64,000 bases of DNA from Leptodactylus fallax (GCA_947044405.1 CAMRHE010000197.1:992001-1056000); one strand, 5' to 3'; numbered from the stretch's first letter, positions 32,576 through 44,204 are shown. Translations and numbers: made by a program. The notes: generated from the letters alone by a model not told the origin.

Positions 32576-34643
32576 TTATTGGAGGTTGTAGGCCTTCCTG
32601 AATAGGTGAGTCTTCATGGCCTTCTTGAAGCTTTTGACTGTGGGGGACAGTCTTATGTGTCTTCGTAATGAGTTCCAGAGTATGGGGGATGCATGGGAGA
32701 AGTATTGGAGATGATTGTGTGAAGAGCGGATAAGAGCAGAGCGGAGTAGGGCGTCTTTGGAGGATTGGAGGTTACGTGTGGGCAAGTAGCGGGACATTAG
32801 GTCGGAGATATATGGAGGGGACAGCTTGTGGAGGGCTTTGTATGTCAGTGTTAGTAATTTGAACTCTATTCGCTGGGCAACGGGTAGCCAGTGAAGGGAT
32901 TGACAGAGCGGAGCGGTCAATGAAGAACGGGGGCAGAGGTGTATTCAGCGAGCAGCACAGTTTAAGGTGGACTGGAGGGGGGCGAGAGTGTTTGCTGGGA
33001 GGCCATGGAGAAGGGTGTTACAGTAGTCTAGGTGGGAGATTATGAGGGAGTGGACTAGACTCTTTGTAGTTTCAGGGGTGAGGAAGGAGCTGATTCGATG
33101 GATGTTCATGAGTTGGAGGCGGCAGGAGGTGTTGAGGGTTTGAATTTGCGGCTTGAAGTATAAGTCAGAGTCTAAGGTTACCCCAAGGCAACGGAACCAT
33201 GGGACTGGGGTGAGTGTGGTTCCATTAACTTTTATAGATGGGTCAGGTAGAGGGGCCATGTGAGGAGGGGTGAAGTCCTTTTTCTCCATGTTGAGTTTGC
33301 CAAAGTGGGAGGAGAGAAAGGAGCCTACGGCTGCTAGACATTCTGGGACTCTGGACAACAGAGAGGTAATGGCTGGTCCAGAGAGATATATTTGGGTCGT
33401 CAGCATAGCAATGGTAATGGAAACCATGAGATTCTATGAGTTGGCCAAGGTCGAGGGAGTAGATGGAGAACAGAGGGGGTCCTAGCACGGTGCCTTGGGG
33501 GACACCTACAGAAAGAGGGCGTGGTGGGGAGGTGGTGTGTGAGTGGGAGACACTGAATGTGCGTTTGGTGAGGTATGAGGCGATCCAGGAAAGGGCCATA
33601 TCTGAGATGCCAAGGGATGAGAGTGTTTCTAACAGGAGGGAATGCTTGACTGTGTTAAAGGCAGAGGAGAGGTCAAGGAGGAGGAGGACAGAGTAGTGAT
33701 GCTTGGCTTTGGCAGTTAGAAGGTCATTAGTGACCTTAGCTAGGGAAGTTTCTGTGGAGTGATGGGGTCTGAAGCCTGACTGTAGTCTGTCAAAGAGCAC
33801 GTTGGACGAGAGATAGGATAGTTCGGAGTGGACGTGTTGCTCTAGCAATTTAGAGGCGTATGGGAGCAGTGAGATGGGGAGATAGTTGGCTGGAGAGGAC
33901 AGGTTGAGGGAGGGTTTCTTAAGTATAGGTGTGACAGTAGCATGTTTGAAGGTGGAAGGGAAGGATCCATTGGTTAGGGATAGGTTGAAGAGATGGGTTA
34001 GGGCAGGAGTAAAGACTTCAGAGAGTTTGGGGATGAGATGTGACTGGATCCGATCAAGCGCGCAGGAGGTGAGTTGGGATTTAGAGATTAGGGTGGAGGG
34101 CTTTTCATCAGTGACAGCGGAGAAACAGGTTAAAGAAGAAGAGCACCGAGCAGTTGGGTAGAGTGGTTGTTCGGGGTGTAGGGTGAGACTGTCTCTGATG
34201 GTGTCAATTTTGCTTTTGAAATAAGAGGCAAAGTCATCAGCTGAGATAAGTGATATCGGAGGGGGCACAGGAGGATGGAGAAGGGAGTTGAAGGTAGTGA
34301 ATAGCTGTTTGGGGTTGCGGGATAGGGCAGATATTAGTGTGGAGAAGTAGACCTGCTTTGCAGAGGTGAGTGCGTTCTTGTATGTGAGAACTGCCTCTTT
34401 GTACTTAAGGAATCCTCCTTGGAGTGGCCTTTCTTCTGCAACCCGTGAGGCATGTCTCAGTTTTTTAGTCAGGTCAGTGTGCCAGGGTTTTGATCTGTTG
34501 GGCTCTGGTGTTAGTGAAGTTGGCCACAGAGTCAAGGGCTGAAGCGATGGTGGTATTGTAGAAGTCAGCGGCGGTATCTGCGTCCTGGAGTAAGGATATG
34601 TCAGCGAGTAGTAGGAGAGAGTCTGAGAGCGTGTGGATGTCAA
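32576..34643 (-). pseudogene. L2-type reverse transcriptase and C-terminal region
   Basis: The main frame (34643 to 33243) shows RT motifs in order: [20 protein letters not shown], then [74 protein letters not shown] and the active site [11 protein letters not shown]. After frameshifts, the thumb and C-terminal block appear: LHWLPVAQRIEFKLLTLTYK and ALHKLSPPYISDLMSRYLP (32920 to 32576). These are hallmarks of the CR1/L2 group. The enzyme would perform target-primed reverse transcription, but the gene is broken. Confidence 0.85.
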
Positions 34644-35052
34644 GGCTATTAAGGTTCCTGTGGGGCCGTGTTGGTTTAGGGGTTGGAGGGTCTATTACAG
34701 AGGCGAGAGCAGAGAATGTCAGCAGGTTGTGGTCAGAGAGCATGGATGGAGAGTTAGAGAGGTTGACTAGAGAGCAGAGGCTTGTGAATATGAGGTCCAG
34801 CGTGTGCCCCTTTGTGTGGGTGGCAGAGGAGGACCATTGAGAGAGACCAATGGAGGCAGTGAAGGACAAGAGACTGGAAGCGGAGGGGTGGTTTGTGTTA
34901 AAATCCCCCATGATGATGGTGGGGGTGTCAGTGGATAGTAAGTGCATTAGCCAGGTGGTGAAGTGGTTGATAAAGGCAGAAGTAGGTCCTGGCGGTCGAT
35001 ATATATGACGGCCAGTTGGAGGGCGAGTAAATGCGAACAGAGTGCACTTCAA
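34474..35052 (-). pseudogene. L2 endonuclease, C-terminal part
   Basis: The frame has TIIMGDFNTNHPSASSLLSF, with the GDFN catalytic motif, then HTKGHTLDLIF and MLSDHNLLTFS, the SDH motif that closes the apurinic-type endonuclease fold. It overlaps the start of the RT frame. The endonuclease is split from its N-terminal part by the SINE at 35118. Confidence 0.82.
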
Positions 35053-35117
35053 AGGAGGGGAGGGTGAGAGCAGGTAGCTGTTAGATTGGGGCGAAGGAGC
35101 AATTGTCAGACTTTTTT

Positions 35118-35740
35118 TATTATGCTTACTTATATAGCGACATCATATTCCACAGCGCTTTACAGACATTGACAGTCACTGTCCCATATAGGGCTCACAA
35201 TCTACAGTTGTGATAAAAAGTTTACATACCCCGGCAGATTTTTTGGTTTTTTTAACCTTTTTTCAGAGAATATCAATGATAACACAAAAACTTTTTCTCC
35301 AGTCATAGTTAGTGGTTGGTTGAAGCCATTTATTGTCAAACTTATGTGTTTTCTCTTTTTAAGTCATAATGAAAACCAAAAACATCAAAATGACCCTGTT
35401 CAAAAGTTCACATACTCCATACTCCATTATGATATAAAAAGAGAAAACACAGAAGTTTGACAATAAATGGCTTCAACCAACCACTAACCATGAGTGGAGA
35501 AAAAGTTTTTCTGTTATCATTGATATTCTCTGAAAAAAGGCCCAAAAACCTGCTGGGCAGGTTTTCAGCACAACTGTATATTACCTATCAGTATGTCTTT
35601 GGAGCGTGGGAGGAAACCCACGCAAACATGGGGAGAACATACAAACTCCTTGCAGTTATTGTTCTCGGCAGGATTCGAACCCAGGACTCCAGCGCTCCAA
35701 GGCTGCAGTGCTAACCACTGAGCCACCATGCTGCCTATAC
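35118..35740 (-). repeat. tRNA-headed SINE in the L2 LINE, split by a MITE
   Basis: The same SINE as at 8790-9062. The head, with TGGCTCAGTGGTTAGCAC (A box-like) and GGGTTCGAATCC (B box-like), is at the right. The tail ATTCCACAGCGCTTTACAG (plus-strand reading) is at the left. A 372-bp MITE divides it at 35205-35576. Confidence 0.78.
35205..35576. mobile_element. Tc1-type MITE, 372 bp, almost a complete palindrome
   Basis: It starts CAGTTGTGATAAAAAGTTTA and ends GCACAACTG, with TA on both sides. The long arms pair: AGAGAATATCAATGATAACA near 35265 against TGTTATCATTGATATTCTCT near 35512, and GTTGGTTGAAGCCATTTATT against AATAAATGGCTTCAACCAAC. It would fold into one long hairpin. It has no gene. 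Confidence 0.88.
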
Positions 35741-36285
35741 CTCCACCAGGTTTATTGTTGGGGCGGGGAGTGTGCGAGAATTGCAGACCTCCATAGGAGA
35801 GGGCAGCAGGGGAGATGGTGTCTGAGGGTGTTATCCACGTTTCTGTGATACTGAGAAATTAAAATTTATGAGAAATGAAGAGGTCGTGGATGTAGTCAAG
35901 TTTATTGCGTGCAGAGCGAGCATTCCATAGTGCACCGGGGAGGGCAGGGGGAAGGGAAGGTGCAAGTGAGATAGATGTAAGATTTAGGGGGTTCCGTGCG
36001 CAAAGATCCGACAGCGGGGGAAGTGCTGGGGTCGCCAAAAGTAAGGAGTAGTGGTGAAAGGGATAGCAGGTGTAAGTAGGAGAGAGTGTGGGGAGGTTGT
36101 GTGTGTCTGGTCGGAAAGCTTGTAGGTTTCTGAGTAGCTGTGCAGAGAAGGTCAGATGGTGGGGTAGAATAGATGGAGAGATAAAGACATGGCTGGTTTG
36201 GGGTGGAAAAGTGGTTTTTACAAGTATGGGAAGAACAACAGTGATTATAGTGAGAAGCATTTCTGTATATACAGGTGCATCTCAA
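35741..36285 (-). pseudogene. L2 endonuclease, N-terminal part
   Basis: On the minus strand the frame includes LPGALWNARSARNKLDYIHD followed by LFISHKF. This is the N-terminal motif of L2/CR1 endonucleases, where LWNxRSxxNK contains the Asn near the metal site. The upstream sequence is Pro/Thr-rich and low in conservation. Further decayed sequence follows toward the SINE. Confidence 0.68.
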
Positions 36286-36645
36286 TAAATTAGAATGTTT
36301 GAAACGTTCATTCAGTTCAGTAATTCAGTAATACAATTCATAATCAGCGTCTTCCATGACTGTGTGTCCTACTGAACCAGACTGAGGGACCATTTAAAGG
36401 CTTAGGAAACCTTGGCAGGTGACACACTGAAGTTACAATACTGAACTTTTTTACAATATTCAAATTTTCTTAGATTTGGGTTTTCATTGCCTGTAATCCA
36501 TAATCAACATTTACAAAAATGAAACACTTGAAATAGAACACTCTGTGTGTAAAGAATCTAGAAAATATAGGAGGTCACTTTTTTAATTCAATTACTGAAA
36601 GAAATAAACGTTTCAAAGATATTCTAATTTATTGAGATGCACCTG
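36272..36645. mobile_element. Tc1-type MITE, 374 bp
   Basis: The ends CAGGTGCATCTCAATAAATT and AATTTATTGAGATGCACCTG are exact inverted repeats. They continue inward (AGAAT.TTTGAAACGTT against AACGTTTCAAAGATATTCT) and are flanked by TA. No transposase is present. A related, broken copy starts at 44205. 36648-36879 contains unassigned A/T-rich DNA with a short direct repeat of CATCAGTT motifs. Confidence 0.9.
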
Positions 36646-36879
36646 TAATAGCTAGGTTTTGTTTTAGGTTCACATATGTCAGTTGCATCAGTATCAGTTT
36701 TCTGTCCTTTAGTCATTACAACTGATGCGAAAATGCTTCAGTTGTCATCAGGCTTTTTCACAAATTTCTACTCCAAAACCATCAGTTGGCATCAGTGTTT
36801 ACCATCAGTTTTTACTATCACTTTTTACTTTTAGGGTGAGTTACAGCTGTATAGTACAACTCTCTTGGCCCTTACCTGA

Positions 36880-38480
36880 GAAACGAACCCCTGATGCAAT
36901 GTGCTGGATACTCGGGAGCTGGCATTTACTGGCATTTCAAGAGTTCTGCAAAAGTGTCATGACGTCCAAAAACCAAACCGTCTAAATCTGTGCGCCAAAA
37001 ACCAAATAACACTCCCTCCCTTCTGTGCCTGTTTGTGTGCCCAAATATCAGTTTATACCCAGATATGACATTAAGTACGATATCCTGGAGTGTCCTACAT
37101 GTGGGCATAAACTGCAGTTTGGGCACACAGCAGGGCACAGAAGGGAAGGAGCGCTATGTGGCTTTTGGAGTGCAGATTTAGATGTTTGGAATCTGGATGC
37201 CATGTCATGTTTGCAGAGCCTCTAAGGTGCCAAACACCAAATTCCCTCCTATTTCCCCAGTAGCTCCTATGATTGGGGGGGGGGGACATTCTGTGGGTCA
37301 CTTCTGGTGTCTTTTCCCTTGTAAGCTGGGGTGTACCCATATATATTTTAGCACAGTTTATACATTTCCCTCCTGCCACAGACAGTTTTGTTCTAATGAT
37401 TTGGTGATTTTTGTCTTCACATTGTACAAGCTATATTTTCTTTATTTTTTTGGTGATGTCGCCATATGAGGGCTTGTTGTTTGCGGCATGAGATGCATTT
37501 TGTAATGACACCAGTTTTGGGTGCCTATAACTTATTGAATAAATTTTATCAACTCATTTTTTAGTGGATTATAAAAAAAAAAAAAACATAAATTCTGGCA
37601 TTGCGTTTTACCTTTTAAATTTTTCACCATGCAGCATAAAGCATAAGTAACATGTTACCTTTATTCTACGGGTAGTTATGATTACGGCAATACCTCATTT
37701 ATATTGTTTTTTTTATGCGTTACTAATTTTGCAGAACAAAAACCGATTTGGGGAAAGAAATCAATTATCATTGCCATCTTCTGAGAGGTGTAACATTTTT
37801 ATTTTTTGGTTTACAGAGTTAGTTGAGGGCTTATTTTTTGCGGGACAACCTGTGCTTTTTATTGGTACTGTTTTGGGGTACATATATCTTTTTGATCACT
37901 TTTTTAGCATATTTTGTAAGGTAAGATGGAGAAAAATCATTAATTCTGGCGTTTTTTTTTCTGTTTTTTATCACGACGTTCACTGTGTTGGTTAAATATT
38001 GTTTCAATTTTATTGTACAGGTTGTTACGGACGCGGCAATACCAAATATGTATTGTTTTGATTAATTTTTAGTTTTTTTTATATATAATTCATTTTATGT
38101 AGGAAAAAGGAATTTTTAGGGCTTAATAACTTTATTATTTTTTTTTTTTTTTTACATTTTGTACTTCTCCTATAAGGACATCTGAACCTGTGATACACTG
38201 ATCGCTGGTTCAGTACTATACACTGCAATACAAGAGCATACATGTGTATTTCAGTCTATAGAGAAAGTCAGCCTATGCAGACGCATAGACTGACTTTTTC
38301 CATCGCAGGCAGGATCAACCAGGTACTTGGTCCTAGCAGCCTGGGGTCACTGGCCAGACCCCAGGCTGACGAAACGACATAACGGAACCCCCCGATCTCG
38401 CTGCTGGAGGTGCCTTGGGGGTCATTATTATACCACAACCCTCTTGGATGCTGCGGTCATGTTTGACTGCGGCATCTAAG
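36880..38480 (+). repeat. Third copy of the large TTAA element (right half)
   Basis: It follows the order seen at 12735-14560: GCATTTCAAGAGTTCTGCAA, then the unit GGGCACACAGCAGGGCACAG, the A/T-rich part with GAGGGCTTGTTGTTTGCGG, and the paired hairpins at 38185-38265. The last part is replaced by a hAT-like element at 38481. Confidence 0.7.
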
Positions 38481-39110
38481 GCAGGGGTCTCAAACTCAAT
38501 TTACCCGGGGGCCGCTGGAGGTAGAGTCTGGGTGAGGCTGGGCCGCATCAGGTTTTCCACACCGGTAATATGCTCCATATTGGCCCCTGCACTTGTATTA
38601 TGCTCCATAGTGGCCCCTGCACTTGTATTATGCTCTCTAGTGGCCCCTGCACTTGTATTATGCTCCCTAGTGGCCCCTGCACTTGTATTATGCTCCATTG
38701 TGGCCCCTGCACACGGTATTATGCTCCATAGTGGCCCCTACACTGGTAATAGACTCCATAGTGGCCCCTGCACACGGTATTGTGCCCCATAGTTGCCCAC
38801 CCAAGAACTATTATTATACTCTGGGTTCTTTTCAGAACCCAGAGTATAATGATCGGAGACCCAAGGGAGGTGACAAACATAAAAACCAGTGTTACTTACC
38901 TATACTGGAAACCGGAGCACTCCCAGCAGCTTTCGGCCCTGTCTAATTAAGTCACGTGATGAGACCGGCGACGCGACCTGATGACGTCACCAGAGCGCCC
39001 AAGCCTGCTCGGAGTGACAGCGGATCGCAGGAGAGGTGAGTAGCATTGGTTTTTATGTTCCTTCACCTCACCTTGGTTTCCGATTATTATACTCCGGGCT
39101 CAAAAAACAC
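38481..39110 (+). repeat. hAT-like fragment with minisatellite
   Basis: It begins CAGGGGTCTCAAACTC, an end typical of vertebrate non-autonomous hAT elements. A minisatellite and a G/C-rich right part follow. The matching right terminal repeat is not seen. Confidence 0.5.
38570..38800. repeat. 30-bp minisatellite related to the 31350 array
   Basis: About seven units of ATGCTCCATAGTGGCCCCTG plus CACTTGTATT stand head to tail. The core TGCTCCA(C/T)AGTGGCCCC is shared with the array at 31350-31830. Confidence 0.88.
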
Positions 39111-39194
39111 AGCAAAATCTGCAACAAAAAAGCAGCTTTTCCACAACGTGGGACCATGGAAAAACTGTGTGAAAGTAGCCCATCGCAATTTACA

Positions 39195-39470
39195 CAAACA
39201 CTATTGTGACATCATCACAATAAAACACTGCTTAGAAATAAAGACAGGCACCATCTGTAAATAAATATAGAAATCATCACAATAGGACATGGTTTAGGAA
39301 TAAAGGCAAACACTATCCACTAAATCATCACAAAAGAGCATAGTCACGGAATAAAGAAACACTACTGTGCCATCATCACTGCCTAATAAATACAAACACT
39401 ATTGTGACATCATAACATTAAAACGCTGCATATAAATCGAAACAGACACTAATGCAGTGAACCTGCAATT
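39195..39470. repeat. Degenerate tandem repeat, about 50-60 bp
   Basis: ACACTATTGTGACATCATCAC, an ATAAA-rich stretch and AAACACTG-like words recur about five times with irregular spacing. Confidence 0.5.
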
Positions 39471-40559
39471 TTCAGCATAGACATTTGCAGTTTCTGGTGC
39501 AAGGGACGGCCCAAAATATGCCACAATTTCTAAGAGCTTGTGTCTGTTATTAATTGTAGTGTATTTGATTACAGCAGGTAATAAATTAAGACCACTCTAA
39601 AAAAATTCCTGTCTTATCTCCCTGCCAACATGCACTGTAATAGTATGGCTCAGCTGGGAAAGGGTTTTACAACACTGTAGCGCCTTGACTGGCCCCACTG
39701 TACTACCTTGGTTGGAGCTGATCTGTTGTCATGGCAGCCCAGGGTCTGATACATTGGGGTTTCTATCTTCATCTGCCCATCTCAGGCAGGGTCTCATGGG
39801 CTTGCTGTCAGCTTATGCATAGTTCAAAAATAGAAAATAAATAAATAAAACCACCATTTACTATATAAAAAAATGCTTTTTTTAACATAATAAACAACAA
39901 AAAAAAATACATACAGTATTTGGTAACAATCAGTACACTAAGATAAAGCATTTTTTAACCCCACACTGTAAATGCCATAATGAAAAGCTAACAAAATTTA
40001 AAAAAATTGCCAGAAATCACATTAGTTGGTCACCTCTCATAAAAAATAAGCAAGAAGTCATGTATCCCAAAATGTCACCAATAAAAAGCTCAGCTCATCA
40101 CACAAAAAAGCCCACAACCATCTCTGTCAACAGGAAAGTAAAAATGTCATGCTTCTCATAAAATGGCAAAAACAATTGACTTTTTTAAAATATGGGATTT
40201 ATTTTGCAAAATTAGCTAAAAAATAAAGTAAACAGTAAGATGAGTGGAAAAAAAAATTTAAATGTTAAAAAGCAATGCCAAAATTTTCTTTTAACAGAAA
40301 GAATTAGTAAAATTTAACCTGTAACTTTAAGGACCCCTCTCATATGGCTACATCAATGAAAAAAAAAAATTATAGCTCATACAATGTAACAACAAAAAGC
40401 CCAAAAGTCGCCACGTCCTTTAGGCCAAACCTGGCTGTGGCACAAGTGTACATCAGGCTACACCTCAGGTTGAGAGGGATAAGACATCAGAATGCCCCCC
40501 ACCCCTGGGAAAATAATATGGGATTTGGTGTCCCTAATGTAGTCCACACAGCTCCAATA
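39471..40559. other. A/T-rich intron 3 sequence without recognised features
   Basis: The stretch contains many short A and T runs and no open frame of interest. A part near 40340-40500 (TCATACAATGTAACAACAAA, then CCTTTAGGCC) resembles degraded TTAA-element sequence. I see no gene. Confidence 0.5.
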
Positions 40560-43020
40560 TTCATTTTCACCATCTCTTGTGCATTGATTACTGGAAAATA
40601 AATGGAACACTGTGGGGTCAAAATGCTTATTACACCAAGGGATGAATTCCTTGAGGGTATAGTTTACAAAATGGGGTTAGTTCTCAAGAAATTCCACTTT
40701 ACTAGCATACTGGCGTACTTCTTGAAAAATTGCAATTTTTACTTTTCAGATGTACATTCATGTCTGGAAAATAAATTAAAGAGGTGTACTTCTTTTTTTA
40801 ATCCCTAGTTTTAAAATAACAAACAGTATATAACCTATCCTTTCGGCCAGCATTCAGCAGAAAGTCTCTGTTCGGGTCCCCAGTCTTTAAGACCCTTGCT
40901 CCCGAGCAGTGACTGAGCAGTGAGTTTCTGTTCAAACTAAAGCTGATGCGCTCATGTGCAGCACAATGTAAACAACGGAGACTCCCTGTGGGATCCCTGG
41001 CCTAACAGACAGATGCATATATACTATTTGTTATTTTAAGCCTCCCGAGGGGTTAAAAAAACAAATCTTAAATACAGCACTTGGGTGGAAGGGGGTCAAA
41101 ATGATCACTACACCTCTTGATAAATTCCTGCAGTGGTGTAGTTTTTAAAATGCAGCTACTTCACAAGAAATTCCACTTTACTGGCACCTCCGGGGTTTGC
41201 AAACGTGACATGGTGTCTGTCCCAAAACTAGTCGCTTTAGATCTACTCTTCAAAAGCCAAAAAAGTGAAGCAGTCCCGTCTGAGCTTTGCTGTGTGTCTA
41301 GATAGTGGTATACACCCAAATATATGACATTGCTGTACCCAGCATACCCTGCTTAAAAGTTTTAGGAGTTTGTGTCTCTGTTGACACAAACTGGGCATGA
41401 CAAATTGGGCTTTGAAATGATGTATTAAGACGTTTTAATTTTCATTTTGCAACAGCTGCTGCGCATTAAGTTTTAAGAAGTAATCCTGGGGTCAGAATGA
41501 TCACTATAATCTTTGAGAAATTCCTGCTTGCAATCAGTGCGCCGCCATTTTAGGGAGGAAGGCTCCCAGGCTTGTCTGGCATTCATGCTCTATGCAGCCT
41601 GTAGTACAAGTGCTGTCATTTTGCAATACATTATCATTGTAACACATTGCATTAGTGATCAGACCCCCGGGGGTTCAAGACTTCTAGGGGGGTCTAATAA
41701 TTACAGTAAATAAATTATAGTAAACAAAAAAAAATAAAGAAATTAAAAGAATTAAAAATTCAAATCAACCCCCTTTCCCTAGAACACATATAAAAGTAAA
41801 AAAATACACATACAAAATAGGTATCCCTGTGTCTGAAAAAGCCCGGTCTACAAGCTTATGAAAATATTTTTCCCATACGGTGAATGTAGTAGTAGGAAAA
41901 AAAAATCATAAGAGAAAAGAGTTTCACCTTCCATAAAAATTTGGATAAATAGCGATCAAAGCAATAGACATTCCCCAAATTGGTATAAACAAAAAGTACA
42001 TCTGGCTGCACAAAAACAACACATTATGCATCCCCATACATGGAAATCTAAAAAAGTTACAGGCGTCAGAATATGGTGACTCCAAGAACTTTTTTTTTTC
42101 TTTGCAAAGTTTTAGATTAAAACATAAAAACTATATAAATTTGGTATCCCAGGAATTGAACACAGGTGACATGTCATTTTGGCTGCATAGTGTATCATGT
42201 AAAAACAAAGTCCATAAGAATGACTCATATTCTATGTGGTGAAAATGATCACTATACCCCCTTGATAAATTTGTTGAGAGGGTGTACTTTCCACTTTAGG
42301 GGCTCTGCAAATTAAAACATGAAAGCAATTCCTCCAGAATCTACCCTCTAAAAGCCTAATGGCACTCTTTCCCTTCTGTGTCCTGCTTTGTGCCCAAACA
42401 GCAGTTTTCATCCACATGTGAAGTACTTATGTACTTAGGATAAATTGTATAACATGTTGTGGGGTGCATTTTTCCTTTAACACTTTGTGAAAATAAAAAA
42501 TGTGGGACTAAAGTGATGTTTTGTTGGAAATTTTCATTTTCATGGCCAATGATAATAAATTCTCTGAAACACCTGTGGGGTCAATATGCTCATTATAACC
42601 TTTGATTAATTCCTTGAGAGGTCTTGTTTCGAAAATGGGGTAATTTTTGGGTTGTTTTCATTGTACTTATACTGTAGAGACTCTGGAAATGTGACATGGT
42701 GTTTGAAAATGTTTCCAACAAAATCTGTCCTGCAAAAGCACAGTGGCACACATTCGCTTTTGCACCCTGCTGTATGCCCAAACAGCAGTTTACATCCACA
42801 GGTATTTCCGTGCAGTGCAGTTTGGAAAATGGTGTGATTCATGGAGAGTTCTTAATATATAGGACTTAAAAAGTCCCTTCCGAATTGACTTGGTTCTTAA
42901 AATAATTGGTTTTGGAAATTTTATGGAAAATATGGAAACTTGCTGTTAAACTTGTAGTTAACTTCTAATGTCCTAAAAAAGTGACAGTGTTTAAAAAATT
43001 AGGCCAGCATAAAGCAGAGA
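40560..43020 (-). repeat. Old, mosaic copy of the large TTAA element
   Basis: Words such as CCTTGAGGGTATAGTTTACA, CTTGATAAATTCCTGCAGTG and GTGCCCAAACAGCAGTTTTCA repeat in the inverted orientation of the family. A different A/T-rich repeat (about 41510-42230, like 1145-1868) interrupts it. It is highly decayed and has no coding sequence. Confidence 0.55.
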
Positions 43021-43099
43021 TGCAGTAAATGTTTTATAATTATATTATAATTATTATTACAAATCATAGGGTTCAAGTACAGACAGAATGAGACATTGC

Positions 43100-43119
43100 T
43101 GTGGGGGGGGGGGGGGGGG
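43100..43119. repeat. Poly-G tract
   Basis: An uninterrupted run of about 18 G is followed by TGACAC. Such a run can be unstable in assembly. Confidence 0.85.
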
Positions 43120-43189
43120 TGACACAAGAGGTGTTTATACAGTGGACCAGCCATTTGTTTCATACAATTTAAAAAAGCTGTATGAGCCA

Positions 43190-43440
43190 CTCACCAGCTA
43201 GTGTCCTTTTATTAACAGATCCAAAGTGCCTGGGCATACAGGGTTACTGTCAGATAAAGTCATCATGTCCAGTGGGAAAAATGTGTGGAGGGTGTAAACA
43301 GGTTGGGTGGTAAACAGAGGGGAGGGAGGAAATGTAGGGCGGTACCGCTCCATGGAGAGCTTTGTGGATGAGAGTGAATCTATGGTGAAGTTCTCTTCTG
43401 TGGACGTACCTTAGGGTATTTTCAAATGTTGTATTCACAT
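43190..43440 (-). pseudogene. LINE ORF2 C-terminal fragment (CR1/L2-like)
   Basis: On the minus strand it reads NTLRYVHRRELHHRFTLIHK, then ALHGAVPPYISSLPSVY. This matches the post-RT block of CR1/L2 LINEs (compare LTLTYKALHKLSPPYISDL at 32576-32920). It is short and isolated, immediately upstream of RIGI exon 4. Confidence 0.6.
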
Positions 43441-43514
43441 CATCATTTTTGCCACAGTTTTCACATTTTTCCTTATAGTCCTTAAACTAGATTTATGCTC
43501 ATTTTAAAAACCAG

Positions 43515-43665
43515 GAAACCAGAATGAAAGGATCTACAGCAGGAGCTGAAAAACTTATTGAATGCCTTTTACGATCAGATAAAAAAGAGTGGCCAAAACA
43601 TTTTACTTTGGCTTTGGAAAATGGAGATCATACGGATGTCCTTAACATTTGGCGCGGTGACAAAG
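43515..43665 (+). CDS. RIGI: RIGI exon 4 (CARD2)
   Basis: The frame ETRMKGSTAGAEKLIECLLR, then SDKKEWPKHFTLALENGDHT and DVLNIWRGDKG, aligns with the second half of CARD2. The acceptor ends at 43514 (AAACCAG). A second AG 8 bases downstream would break the frame. The donor is AAAG|GTGAAT. The residue aligned with human Lys172 is Thr, and human Thr170 aligns with His. Confidence 0.95.
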
Positions 43666-43930
43666 GTGAATAAATAGCATTTAATACTGATTTAAAAGAA
43701 TTTCTACTAGACGCATTAGGAGACATTCACATGCAGCAGATTTAATTAAAAAATCATTTATTGTAGTGTAGCTTTCTGAAATCCATGCACATGCAGAAAC
43801 CACACTATTCAGATAAATGGTATGTATTTTTTTAGTCACAGAAATTTCTGGAATTAATCTGCAAACAGTCAATGAAACTGGTTGCACTATATACCCATTG
43901 CTTTCCAGGAGCTAGTCATATGTATACATA

Positions 43931-44109
43931 CACACGTGGACAAAATTGTTGGTACCCCTGGTTTAATGAAAGAAAAACCCACAATGGTCACAGAAATAAC
44001 TTGAATCTGACAAAAGTAATAATATATAAAAATTCTATGAAAATGAACAAATGAAAGTCAGACATTGTGGGTTTTCTTCCCAGGGTACCAACAATTTTGT
44101 CCACGTGTG
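43931..44109. mobile_element. Tc1-type MITE, 179 bp palindrome
   Basis: It begins CACACGTGGACAAAATTGTT and ends AACAATTTTGTCCACGTGTG, with TA on each side. The same ends bound the degenerate Tc1 transposon at 46208-46957, so this is its deletion derivative. Confidence 0.92.
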
Positions 44110-44204
44110 TATAACAGTAGAAGCAACAGAGCCATTGTTTCTGTTGGTCCCAGTGATCTCTTGGGTCAGCTGTCATGTGACATTACTGATGAGTCTAAAT
44201 CTAC

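Larger units (their letters stand above)
32340..36285 (-). mobile_element. L2/CR1-type LINE, decayed, with a SINE nested in it
   Basis: Read on the minus strand it runs from an endonuclease start near 36285 through a reverse transcriptase to the C-terminal region. Its tail has the phrase AGCACCATGGAATTAATGGT and ends in (ATT)n at about 32344-32370. The SINE at 35118-35740 interrupts the endonuclease. The reading frame is broken in several places. Confidence 0.85.

Noticed and set aside
31350..38800. Regular repeats that could be taken for a CRISPR array.
   Set aside because: The units are head to tail with no unique spacers, and the DNA is vertebrate.
43507..43524. Alternative exon 4 acceptor at the second AG (43522).
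   Set aside because: It would change the frame and destroy the CARD2 alignment. The first AG keeps phase 0 with exon 3.
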